Assembly: GCA_963805795.1 (NCBI GenBank)
Contig: CAWDVG010000004.1
Coordinates: 62,001 to 126,000 of the forward strand
DNA length: 64,000 nt
Source: CAWARU01 sp963805795
GTDB lineage: Bacteria > Pseudomonadota > Gammaproteobacteria > UBA6186 > Azoamicaceae
Direction: 5' to 3'
Shown one piece after another: positions 37,311-45,800 of the stretch. The notes under the pieces were generated by a model, which saw only the letters and a program-made list of their open reading frames with translations, ran no database searches and had not been told where the DNA came from. Position 1 is the stretch's first letter; each line of letters starts with the position of its first letter. The position numbers and the translations under genes were made by a program.

Positions 37311-37355
37311 ATTATATGCTATCTCCTATAAAGATATATATTCTTAGAAAATCTT

Positions 37356-38048
37356 CTAAAAATCATTCGTTTTGAGTCTATCATGATTCTTATACCCGTA
37401 TAAACCATTTTTTTGTATATATTTTAAGACTTGATCGGGTAATAAAAATTGGGGTGATTCACCTAAAGCTATCATGTTGCGAATACGAGAGGCCTGAATA
37501 TCGAGACTAGTAATTGTTTGCATAATCACTTTGCCAGAAGAAAATGCATGGATATCGGCATTGCCCGCATTGGAAGCATTAAAAGTTAAAAGATGTTCTT
37601 TCAAAAAATTCATCATCTCACCTTGCTCTGGAAAGTCCCATCCCGTTCTGTGTATCACGACAATATTGGCTAATTGAATCAATTTTTCCCATTGATGCCA
37701 CGAAGATATATTTAAAAATGCATCCACCCCCACCACTAAGTAAAGAGCGCTCTTATAAAATTTTTTTCTAAGATCTTGTAAAGTATCAACTGTATAAGAA
37801 GGGCCTTCGCGCCCCATTTCTTGATCATCCACTTGCAATGCTGAGTTCAGAACGGAGAGCCTGGTCATTTCTAAGCGCTCTACACCTGAAGCAATAGGCA
37901 TTGCGCGATGTGGAGGAACATGGCAAGGAATCAATCGCATTTCATCTAATTTTAATCCTTGAAAAACTTCTAAAGCTGCGCGTAAATGCCCAGAATGGAT
38001 AGGATCAAAAGTTCCACCGAAAATGCCAATGGCTTTAGGATGTGACAT
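37356..38048 (-). CDS. nadD: Nicotinate-nucleotide adenylyltransferase NadD
   Basis: 230 residues from the ATG at 38048, which places the GIFGGTFDPIHSGHL nucleotide-binding motif at the expected N-terminus; a longer frame to 38099 lies within holA. NadD makes deamido-NAD from nicotinate mononucleotide and ATP. The C-terminal substrate motif reads IQASRIRNM, a variant of the ISxTxIR block. It overlaps the holA 3' end by 14 bases. Confidence 0.94.
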   Translation of the reverse strand: MSHPKAIGIFGGTFDPIHSGHLRAALEVFQGLKLDEMRLIPCHVPPHRAMPIASGVERLEMTRLSVLNSALQVDDQEMGREGPSYTVDTLQDLRKKFYKSALYLVVGVDAFLNISSWHQWEKLIQLANIVVIHRTGWDFPEQGEMMNFLKEHLLTFNASNAGNADIHAFSSGKVIMQTITSLDIQASRIRNMIALGESPQFLLPDQVLKYIQKNGLYGYKNHDRLKTNDF

Positions 38049-39081
38049 AATCCACTCCCGCCAAGTTAAGGCATAATACAAATAGAGAAGCCCAAACATC
38101 CCCCACTTGACGTCCTTTAATAAGGCTATCTACATTTTTTGCCTGGCTAATGAATTGATGTAAAGAAGTAAGTGTCGATCGGTTTAAAAATGAAGCATAA
38201 ATGGGTACTTTATGTTTCCATAGATTTTGTTTTTGGATGCCTTCTGCAACACTGCAGCCTTTATTAACCGCTTGTGCTAATGGCATAATAGCTCTTACCT
38301 CCCGAGTCATTGCCCATAATATTAAAATGGGTTCAACTCCTTCTTTTTTTAGACGAGTAAAAATCTGTTTTGTTCTGGTAATATTACCAAGCAAGGCTTC
38401 ATCGACTAAATCAAAAAGAGAAAACTCTGTATCTACACTGGTTATAGCGGCTATTTCTGCAGCAGTTATGTTTCTTGGATTGGCTGGTATATTTTCATTT
38501 TTTAGTGTATATGAATATAACAACAACTTTTCAATGGCTTGATCAGTGGCCAGTAGATTGCCTTCTGTTCTTTCTACTAAAGTATCAATGGCATCAACGC
38601 TTAAGTTAAGGCCAACTTCTTTGATACGCTTCGTTATCCAAGTTCCAAGTTCTTGTCTTGATAATGGACGCGACCACAGTGTTATTCCTAAACGTTCTAT
38701 TGCGGTAAACCAAGCAGATTTGGAAACTGTAGAATCGAGTTTGTCTGAATAAAATAATAATAGGGTATCCAGCGGAGGATGACTGGCAATTTCAACGAGA
38801 ATACGCGCCCCAATTTTGCCAATGTTACCGGTTAAACGCCCCTCGATAAATCGTTTTTCAGAAAAAAGGCTAAGCGCATTGAGTTGAGCTTTAAAACTGT
38901 CCCAATCAAATTGAGGAGAAATATCATAGCGCTCGCACTGGGTATAACCTTTTTTATTGGCTTCTGTTCTTATCTTATTAAGAGCTTCTAACTGTTGTTG
39001 TGGCTCTTCGCCCACAACAAAATAAAGTGGGGCCATCCCTCTTTGTAAATGTGCAGAAAGATCTTGGAGTTTTAATCGCAT
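38035..39081 (-). CDS. holA: DNA polymerase III delta subunit
   Basis: 348 residues. HolA is the wrench of the clamp loader that opens the beta clamp. Recognisable blocks are YFVVGEEPQQQLEALNKIR at the N-terminus, FIEGRLTGNIGKIG, GNLLATDQAIEKL near residue 180, and the Asp-Leu-rich SLFDLVDEALLG segment. Normally it follows leuS-lptE; in this genome it starts a separate piece of the cluster. A 143-bp palindromic repeat lies upstream of it, abutting murA. Confidence 0.93.
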   Translation of the reverse strand: MRLKLQDLSAHLQRGMAPLYFVVGEEPQQQLEALNKIRTEANKKGYTQCERYDISPQFDWDSFKAQLNALSLFSEKRFIEGRLTGNIGKIGARILVEIASHPPLDTLLLFYSDKLDSTVSKSAWFTAIERLGITLWSRPLSRQELGTWITKRIKEVGLNLSVDAIDTLVERTEGNLLATDQAIEKLLLYSYTLKNENIPANPRNITAAEIAAITSVDTEFSLFDLVDEALLGNITRTKQIFTRLKKEGVEPILILWAMTREVRAIMPLAQAVNKGCSVAEGIQKQNLWKHKVPIYASFLNRSTLTSLHQFISQAKNVDSLIKGRQVGDVWASLFVLCLNLAGVDYVTS

Positions 39082-39163
39082 GGGACGATATTAACTTGAA
39101 AAAGACTGTATTACAATAGGCCAAGTAGGAGGCCAGCAGCACAGCAGGTCAGCAAGGCCAGCT

Positions 39164-39306
39164 AGGACCAGTTGAAATTTCGCTAGGCTGGAGCAGAAAT
39201 CATCGATCTGCGAGCACCGTAGCGCAGTTTACGTTGTGGTAAATGAGCAACGGAGCGCAGCAGATCGATGATTTCTGTCAAGCCTAGTAGAAATTTCATT
39301 GGTCCT
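39164..39306. repeat. 143-bp palindromic element between holA and murA
   Basis: The left arm (39164 onward: AGGACCAGTTGAAATTTCGC, then TAGGCTGGAGCAGAAATCAT, then CGATCTGC) is matched by its complement ending at 39306, about 47 bases with a few differences. The inner 45 bases pair imperfectly about TTTACGTTGTGGTAAA. The outer right end overlaps the murA stop codon by two bases. As RNA it would be a very long hairpin, possibly ending murA transcription; it may also be a dispersed non-autonomous repeat. Confidence 0.8.
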
Positions 39307-40567
39307 AATTGACTCTTAAGATTTTGGCCCCTAATAACTTTAATTTTTCTTCAATACATTCATAGCCGCGATCAATATGATAAATCCGATCCACCATCGT
39401 TTCCCCATTGGCTATTAAGCCGGCTAAAACTAAACTCGCCGATGCACGTAAATCGGTTGCCATTACTGGGGCACCAGTTAAAAATGGCAAACCATGACAA
39501 ATGGCAGCGTTTCCTTGCACCGAATATCTCAGCCCCCATCCGACGCAATTCATGCACATGCATAAAACGATTTTCAAATACAGTTTCGGTAATCACACCA
39601 ATTCCTTCGGCTACCGTATTTAGCGCTATAAATTGCGCTTGCATATCGGTGGGAAAGCCAGGATAAGGAGAGGTCCTTAAATTAACCGCTTTGGGTTGGC
39701 GACCTCGCATATCGAGTGAAATCCAATCCTCTCCTTGCTCGATCATCAGCGCCAGCCTCTATCAACTTTTGTATTACCGCCTCTAAGAGATCTGCACGAG
39801 TATTTTTTACCTTTACTTTTCCTCGAGTAATAGCAGCAGCTACTAAGTAAGTGCCGGTTTCGATGCGATCGGGCAGTACTCGATATTCACCCCCACCTAA
39901 TTTGGGTACCCCTTCAATTGTAATGGTGTCTGTGCCGCCGCCTTCAATTTTTGCACCGAGCATATTTAAAAAATTCGCTAAATCTTGTACTTCTGGTTCA
40001 CGGGCTGCATTTTTTAACACCGTTGATACCTTCTGCTAAAACGGCCGCCATCATTAAATTTTCTGTTCCCGTGACAGTAACTGTTTCAAATATAATTTGA
40101 CTACCCTGTAATCGACCTTTGATACTGGCTTTAATATATCCATTTTCAACCACAACATCTGCACCCATGGCTTGCAATCCCTTGACGTGCAGATCAACAG
40201 GCCTTGGACCAATGGCACAACCCCCAGGTAAAGAAACATTGGCTTGACCAAATCGGCTCAATAAGGGCCCTAAAACCAATATAGAAGCACGCATGGTTCG
40301 AACTAATTCATAAGGCGCACTATATTGATGTATGTGACTCGCATCCACCTCGATTGTTAAATTTTCATCCACGGTTAATTTGGCCCCAAGTTGCCCTAAG
40401 AGCTCCATCATTGTAGTGACGTCATTTAAGTGGGGTACATTTTCAATAATGACCGGCTCGCTAGCCAGAAGAGCTGCTGATAAAATAGGTAATACCGAAT
40501 TTTTAGCACCTGAAATACGAACTTCCCCATTTAAGGCTTCGCCACCTGCAATAACTAACTTTCCCAT
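39305..40567 (-). pseudogene. murA: Frameshifted UDP-GlcNAc 1-carboxyvinyltransferase
   Basis: The full MurA protein can be followed from start to end, but in three frame changes. The start (MGKLVIAGGEALNGEVRISG) and the catalytic Cys segment LPGGCAIGPRPVDLHVKGL are intact. The breaks lie near 40015 (after EGINGV, before LKNAAREPEV), near 39747 (after IEAGA, before IEQGEDWISL) and near 39523 (after RRMGAEI, before VQGNAAICHG). The first fits loss of one copy of an 8-base repeat (AACGGTGT); the others fit single-base insertions. MurA makes the first committed peptidoglycan precursor and is normally essential, so either a second copy exists or these are sequence errors. It sits behind the mla operon as in E. 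coli, but the bolA-like ibaG gene usually between them is absent. Confidence 0.85.
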
Positions 40568-40612
40568 ACTTTTCCATCACCTATTTAAAATCAAAGTTAA
40601 AACTTAAAAAAT

Positions 40613-40645
40613 ATATTTTTAGCAAATGAATTTTTAGGCACTGTT
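40613..40645. repeat. Partial arm of the palindromic repeat between mlaB and murA
   Basis: AGCAAATGAATTTTTAGGCA at 40621-40640 resembles the arm TCGCGAATGAATTTTAGGCG of the 26.8-kb element, directly behind the mlaB stop. No opposite arm is seen. Probably a decayed copy. Confidence 0.4.
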
Positions 40646-40971
40646 TACGGCCTGCCATCTTTAATAGACAAGGCTTTATCCAAACCATATACTCTCAATA
40701 AATCTTGAACAAAACCAGGAACATTCACAAAAACAATTTTTTTCTTTTGACTAAAAGCCGCACGACTCCAAGCCGTACACAAAGCAAGTCCACTACTATC
40801 ACATTGAGTCAGTTCCCCTAAATCTACAGAAAATTGATTGATGCAATTTTTTATTAAAGTAAGACCCTCTTGCCAAACCTTCCTTGCTGTGCGATATGTT
40901 ACAACGCCAGATAAGGTTATTGTTTCATTTATAAGGGTCACGCGAGGTTCTAATAAAGATTCGGGTGTCAT
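40645..40971 (-). CDS. mlaB: STAS-domain protein MlaB
   Basis: 108 residues. STAS protein that binds and stabilises the MlaF ATPase in the MlaFEDB complex. The STAS core is visible as VDLGELTQCDSSGLALCTAW; the DSSG loop contains the conserved serine. It overlaps the mlaC stop by 4 bases (ATGA). Confidence 0.88.
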   Translation of the reverse strand: MTPESLLEPRVTLINETITLSGVVTYRTARKVWQEGLTLIKNCINQFSVDLGELTQCDSSGLALCTAWSRAAFSQKKKIVFVNVPGFVQDLLRVYGLDKALSIKDGRP

Positions 40972-41741
40972 GAGGGATTCCCTTTTTGCTGTTTTATCTT
41001 TTTCAAAGCAGCATCAACTCCACCTTGTTTCACATCATCTTCAAATTGAGCTCGATAGCCCTGCATTAAACTGATTCCTTCAATGATGATATCATACACT
41101 TTCCATTTATTTCCTACGCGCACTAAACGATAGTCTAAACGCAATGAACCTTTGGCTCCATCTCGAATAATACTTGAAACAATGGTACGCGCTTTTCCTT
41201 CTGCAGATTGTCGCAGTGGCAAAAAGTCAATGGTCTGATCGGTGTAATTTAATAATGAACGAGCATAGGTCCTGATGACTAGATTTTTCAATGCATCCGC
41301 AAACGATTTTTTAGAGGTCTCACTCGCTGCTGTCCAAGCATTTCGACCCACGACCCAACGAGACATCTCAGCAAAATCAGCATAGGGAACAATCAGATCA
41401 TTTACTAAAGCAAAGAGATGATTAGGATTAGATTGGTAATCCTTACGATTATTTTTTAAGGATTTCATGACTCGTTCTGTCACGCCCTTTAACAAGACAA
41501 TCGGATCTGATTCGGATTGATTTTCCGCTTTCGTTTCAGATTTTGCTTCCGTTTTAGAAGTACTACTATTGCCTGCAGCGGCATCGACTTTGGTTTCCGT
41601 TTTTGTTTCTGCCTTTGTTTCGAGTTCAGAATCGGATTCTTCTTGTGCACATAAATGCCCTGTACCTAAGCACAGCATAAGGGCACAGATTAAAGATAAT
41701 ATAAGTTTTAAGTGCCTCTTAAAATAGGATATCGTTGACAT
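40968..41741 (-). CDS. mlaC: Periplasmic phospholipid-binding protein MlaC
   Basis: 257 residues. The signal peptide hydrophobic core LILSLICALMLCLGTGHLCA ends near residue 32. Next comes an unusual 45-residue low-complexity stretch of repeated Glu-Thr-Lys triplets (residues 36-78), not found in E. coli MlaC. The Ttg2D/MlaC domain follows (FADALKNLVIRTYARSLLNY, KGSLRLDYRLVRVGNKWKVYD). MlaC carries phospholipid between the inner-membrane MlaFEDB complex and the outer-membrane MlaA. mlaD lies 63 bases upstream. Confidence 0.93.
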   Translation of the reverse strand: MSTISYFKRHLKLILSLICALMLCLGTGHLCAQEESDSELETKAETKTETKVDAAAGNSSTSKTEAKSETKAENQSESDPIVLLKGVTERVMKSLKNNRKDYQSNPNHLFALVNDLIVPYADFAEMSRWVVGRNAWTAASETSKKSFADALKNLVIRTYARSLLNYTDQTIDFLPLRQSAEGKARTIVSSIIRDGAKGSLRLDYRLVRVGNKWKVYDIIIEGISLMQGYRAQFEDDVKQGGVDAALKKIKQQKGNPS

Positions 41742-41804
41742 TTCCTCTCCTGTCCTTTTGTTAACACAAATAAATCACTTATCTGTTTGTCTAATTGTGA
41801 ATGC

Positions 41805-42386
41805 TTAATTATTTTCCAAATTCTCCACTAAACCATTGTCTGCTGTTGCCACTTCTTTAGCTTTTTCTATTGATCCTTGTGATTCTGGTTTTTCTTTCCC
41901 TTTAGAAGCGTCACCACTGACTTGATTCGCCAAGAATTTTGAAATCAATTTTTCTAATATTAAAGCCGAATGCGTATTTTCAACGGGAATGTTGCTGCCA
42001 TCCTGCAAATATTCTGCATCGTTAAACCCAGGGACTAAAGAAATATAATTATCACCTAATAACCCGGCTGTCATAATACCTGCTTGACTGTCGAGAGGGA
42101 ATTTCTCGTTACGATCATAATTCAAACACATGGTCACTTTCGCATTAAATGTTTTTTCATCTAATTCAATTCCAACCACACGCCCAACCACCACGCCTGC
42201 TACCGATACTTTTGCACGAACTCTTAAGCCGCCAATATTTTCAAAATGGGCGACTACCTTATAACCCTTTTCTGGTTCAAAGATATGGCTTAAACCGCTT
42301 ACCTGCAATGCCAACATCAAAAGGGACGCAATGCCTGCAATAATAAAGACACCCACGGCTATTTCCACCGTTTTCATTTTAATCAT
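41805..42386 (-). CDS. mlaD: MCE-domain protein MlaD
   Basis: 193 residues. A single N-terminal membrane helix (VGVFIIAGIASLLMLALQV) is followed by one MCE domain (GYKVVAHFENIGGLRVRAKV, AGIMTAGLLGDNYISLVPG) and a hydrophilic tail. MlaD forms the hexameric ring that shields lipid between MlaFE and MlaC. Its ATG overlaps the mlaE stop by 1 base (TGATG), showing that coupling was intact when mlaE was in frame. Confidence 0.94.
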   Translation of the reverse strand: MIKMKTVEIAVGVFIIAGIASLLMLALQVSGLSHIFEPEKGYKVVAHFENIGGLRVRAKVSVAGVVVGRVVGIELDEKTFNAKVTMCLNYDRNEKFPLDSQAGIMTAGLLGDNYISLVPGFNDAEYLQDGSNIPVENTHSALILEKLISKFLANQVSGDASKGKEKPESQGSIEKAKEVATADNGLVENLENN

Positions 42387-43170
42387 CAGCTTTCTCCAAA
42401 CATGACAGCGGTTAGAAAAAAGTCTAAACCTAAAATAGCAAGAGAAGAATAGACAACCGTTCTAGTCGTAGCACGACCCAGTCCTTCGGATGTCGGAACG
42501 GACTCTATCCCTTGATACACGGCTATCCATGTTATCACAAATCCAAAAACCACACTTTTAATAACGCCATTCAAGACATCATGACGAAAATGCACACTAT
42601 TTTGCATGTTTGACCAAAAAGCACCTTCATCCACACCCAACCATTTTACACCTACAGCATAACCCCCTAAGATGGCAACAGCTGTGAAGATCAGAGTAAG
42701 CGTAGGCATAGAAATTTGCCCAGCCCAAAAACGCGGGGCAATCACGCGACGCAAAGGATCTATCCTGTCATTTCCAAAGCGGATAATTGTTCAGTCGCTT
42801 TCATCAAACCAATTTCTGCGGTTAATGCAGATCCTGCTCGACCTGCAAACAAAAGTGCACCAATCACGGGACCCAATTCTCGCACCAAACTTAAGGCAAT
42901 GAGTTGACCCAAAGCATGCTCAGCACCAAATTTAACCAGTATCGTATGTCCTTGCAGCCCCAAAACCATACCAATAAAAATGCCTGATAACACAATAATG
43001 ACAAAGGATAAAACACCCACAAAATAGAGCTGTTTTATTAAGCGCAGAAACCCACCTTTAACATCGGGTGTTCCTATTAAAGCACGAAAAAGCATCACGC
43101 CAGCACGACCGGCATCTGCCAGAATAGATAATCCTATAACCCCTAGGGATTGAACATGACGCACACTCAT
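42386..43170 (-). pseudogene. mlaE: MlaE permease with a single-base frameshift
   Basis: The complete MlaE protein (about 260 residues) is encoded in two frames. The first part runs from MSVRHVQSLGV (start 43170, TAATG overlap with mlaF) through LGPVIGALLFAGRAGSALTA to EQLSALEMTG, where it hits a stop. The second continues from IDPLRRVIAPRFWAG to LGLDFFLTAVMFGES. Loss of one base near 42764 explains the break. MlaE is the membrane permease of the phospholipid transporter; all other mla genes are intact. Either a recent mutation or a sequencing error. Confidence 0.85.
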
Positions 43171-43979
43171 TAAACCGCATCCCATAAATCTTTGCTGTAT
43201 TCCATCGCTGGGTAATGAAAAGGAACGGGGCCATCTGGCAAACCTTGCATAAATTGACGTACCCAATCTGTCGCACTTTCCATCAAAACTTCCGGCGTGC
43301 CTTCTCCAACCACTCTACCTTCCGCAATAATATAAACATAATCGGCAATACTAATGGTTTCCTGTACATCATGAGAAACAATAATAGATGTTAAGCCCAA
43401 AGATTGATTGAGCAATCGAATAAGTTTGACCAATGCCGCCATTGAAATAGGATCTTGTCCAGCAAAGGGTTCATCAAACATCAACAAATCAGGATCTAAA
43501 CAGAGCGCTCGTGCTAAGGCCACTCGTCTTGCCATGCCACCTGATAATTCTGATGGCATTAAACTACGCGCACCACGTAACCCGACAGCCTGTAGTTTCA
43601 TTAATACGATATCTCTTATTAATTCTTCTGGCAAATCCGTATGTTCCCTTAGAGGAAATGCTACATTTTCATAAACATTCATGTCGGTAAATAAAGCACC
43701 CGATTGAAATAACATGCCCATTCGACATCGGATTTTATAAAGGCCTTCTCTCGATAAATCTGGGATAGATTGTCCATCCACCAAGACACTGCCTGATTCT
43801 GGCATTAATTGTCCACCAATTAAACGCAACAAAGTGGTTTTTCCCGAACCACTGGGCCCCATGACAGCAGTCACTTTTCCTCTGGCCACCGAAATATTAA
43901 TGCCGTCAAAAATTTGACGCGAAGGGCGACTAAAATATAAGTTTCTAACTTCAATTATATTATCTAACTTTTGTTCCAT
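43170..43979 (-). CDS. mlaF: ABC-transporter ATPase MlaF
   Basis: 269 residues. ATPase of the Mla phospholipid transporter. Walker A GPSGSGKTTLL near residue 40, ABC signature LSGGMARRVALARAL, Walker B LLMFDEPFAGQDP and switch histidine SHDV are all present. First gene of mlaFEDCB, overlapping mlaE by 1 base. The upstream 173 bases contain no other gene. Confidence 0.96.
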   Translation of the reverse strand: MEQKLDNIIEVRNLYFSRPSRQIFDGINISVARGKVTAVMGPSGSGKTTLLRLIGGQLMPESGSVLVDGQSIPDLSREGLYKIRCRMGMLFQSGALFTDMNVYENVAFPLREHTDLPEELIRDIVLMKLQAVGLRGARSLMPSELSGGMARRVALARALCLDPDLLMFDEPFAGQDPISMAALVKLIRLLNQSLGLTSIIVSHDVQETISIADYVYIIAEGRVVGEGTPEVLMESATDWVRQFMQGLPDGPVPFHYPAMEYSKDLWDAV

Positions 43980-44152
43980 AACTTAATTCTAAACGATCAT
44001 TGTCCTAATTGCAGACTCTTGCTGCCAAATGGGTGCTACCACAGCTGCCATATAGGTGTTGTAGGATACTTGACCACCCCTCAATTGTCTACCTTGACAT
44101 CAATGCAATGCCCTTAAGTTATCGGGCAAGATGACTAAAACAAGAGGGGGTT

Positions 44153-45517
44153 TTAACAACTGGTTTCTTGCAACAATTCATTAATATGATAAACATCTTC
44201 CGGGCATAATGTCCCGGCCGCTTGCTTCAATAAAATACTTTGTACGATATAATCATAACGAGCATTTGAATAATCTTGCTGAGATTTAATAAAATCACTT
44301 TCTGCATTTAAAACATCCACAATGGTCCGGATCCCTGCTTTAAATGATTGATCAGCCGCTTCTAATGCCGCTTTATTAGACACAATGGCTTGTTTCGAGG
44401 CTGCCACTTGATTCATTTGGGTTTGCACACCAAGATATGCCTGGCGAGTACTACTTTTCACTTGTCGATATATCGTTTCCATTTGTTTTCGTGCTTGCTC
44501 ATAAAGATGAACAGCTTGTCGTGTTTTAGAAACCACAGAATTACCGCTAAATATTGGCATAGCAACCTGTAATCCTATATAGGCGTTGGTATTTTTCGGG
44601 GTTTGGAATAGATCATTTGCACTTGTAGAGCGAATAACTGAGCCATTAATATTTAAAGTTGGCAGATGTCCAGCTCGATGCAAACGTATCTCATCGCGGG
44701 CTGCTTCTACCATAAAGCGAGCCGCTTGTAGATTGTAATTTTGTTCTAAGGCTTTATCTACCCATAATTCGATATCACATGGTTCAGGGTTTTCTAAATG
44801 TAGATGATTCATTAAGGGGGTAAATTGCTCGATCTTTTCTCCGGTTATCTCTTCCAAAAATTCCTTTTGGTTGGCAAGATTATTTTCAGCTGCGATTTCA
44901 ATTGCATAAGCACTGTCATATTTCGCTTTGGCAATTTGGACGTCAGTTATAGGAGATATCCCAGCTTTGTAACCTTGATTAGTTTGATTTAAAAATTCTG
45001 CAAACGATTTTCGTTGCGCTTTAGCAAATTTGAGATTATCGATCGCCCTTAATACATTAAAATAACATTGCACAGTACGCATGATCAAATCTTGCTCTGA
45101 CGCTGCATATATCGCATTGGCCTGCTTCACTTGTTCATTGGCTTTAGATAATTCTACCCATTGTTGATAATAGAAAATAGGTTGGGAAAGATTCAGAGCA
45201 ATAATGGCTTGGGAATATCGAAATTTATTCGTTATCAAGGGAATCGTAATATTAGAAATGGTCACGCTATTGGCGTTATATACCTTATTATAGCTGGTGC
45301 CGCTCCCTGTAGCATTAATGATAGGAAAAAACAAAGCTCGCGCTTGTGGGCAGAGTTCTTGTGCAGCTAGAAAACCCTCTCTAGCCGCCTGGATAACAGT
45401 ATCATTGCATTGTGCCAATTGATAAATTTGCAATAAATTTTCAGCATTCACCCCTTCAGAATTTAATATACAAAAACAGCATGATGCTATCGTAATAATA
45501 AGTTTCCGCATAATCAA
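44153..45517 (-). CDS. TolC-family outer-membrane efflux protein
   Basis: 454 residues. A signal peptide (core LIITIASCCFCILNSEGVNA) is followed by two OEP repeats rich in long helices: QDLIMRTVQCYFNVLRAIDN near residue 140 and KSSTRQAYLGVQTQMNQVA near residue 355. The family segments GISPITDVQIAKAKYDSA and AGIRTIVDVLNAESDF are typical of TolC. It forms the outer-membrane channel for a tripartite efflux pump. It is divergent from emrA, its likely partner, across a 283-base gap. Confidence 0.92.
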   Translation of the reverse strand: MIMRKLIITIASCCFCILNSEGVNAENLLQIYQLAQCNDTVIQAAREGFLAAQELCPQARALFFPIINATGSGTSYNKVYNANSVTISNITIPLITNKFRYSQAIIALNLSQPIFYYQQWVELSKANEQVKQANAIYAASEQDLIMRTVQCYFNVLRAIDNLKFAKAQRKSFAEFLNQTNQGYKAGISPITDVQIAKAKYDSAYAIEIAAENNLANQKEFLEEITGEKIEQFTPLMNHLHLENPEPCDIELWVDKALEQNYNLQAARFMVEAARDEIRLHRAGHLPTLNINGSVIRSTSANDLFQTPKNTNAYIGLQVAMPIFSGNSVVSKTRQAVHLYEQARKQMETIYRQVKSSTRQAYLGVQTQMNQVAASKQAIVSNKAALEAADQSFKAGIRTIVDVLNAESDFIKSQQDYSNARYDYIVQSILLKQAAGTLCPEDVYHINELLQETSC

Positions 45518-45800
45518 TCATTCAAAACAAAAAAGACACCCTCAAAATAAATAATTAAAGCAAATATATTTAAGGATAGGTTCTAGTGCTATTAATGCAA
45601 GTCTTTCTTCAAAAGCTCTCATTCTTGCTTGGTTGAAGAACTCCCAACAGGTAGTCGGGAGATTCTTCGCGGTAGAGAAAACTACTTTTCTTATTGGCTT
45701 GCCCGCCTCCCCTTGAGGGGGAAGGACTGCGCAAGCCTTCCCGTTCAATGAAACTCGAACAAAATAGACTAGAATAATAAATACTTCTTTGGGACTTACT

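Noticed and set aside
44100..44152. Terminator hairpin behind the TolC gene (GCCC/GGGC)
   Set aside because: Only four paired bases around a 10-base loop and no T-run directly after; too weak to call.
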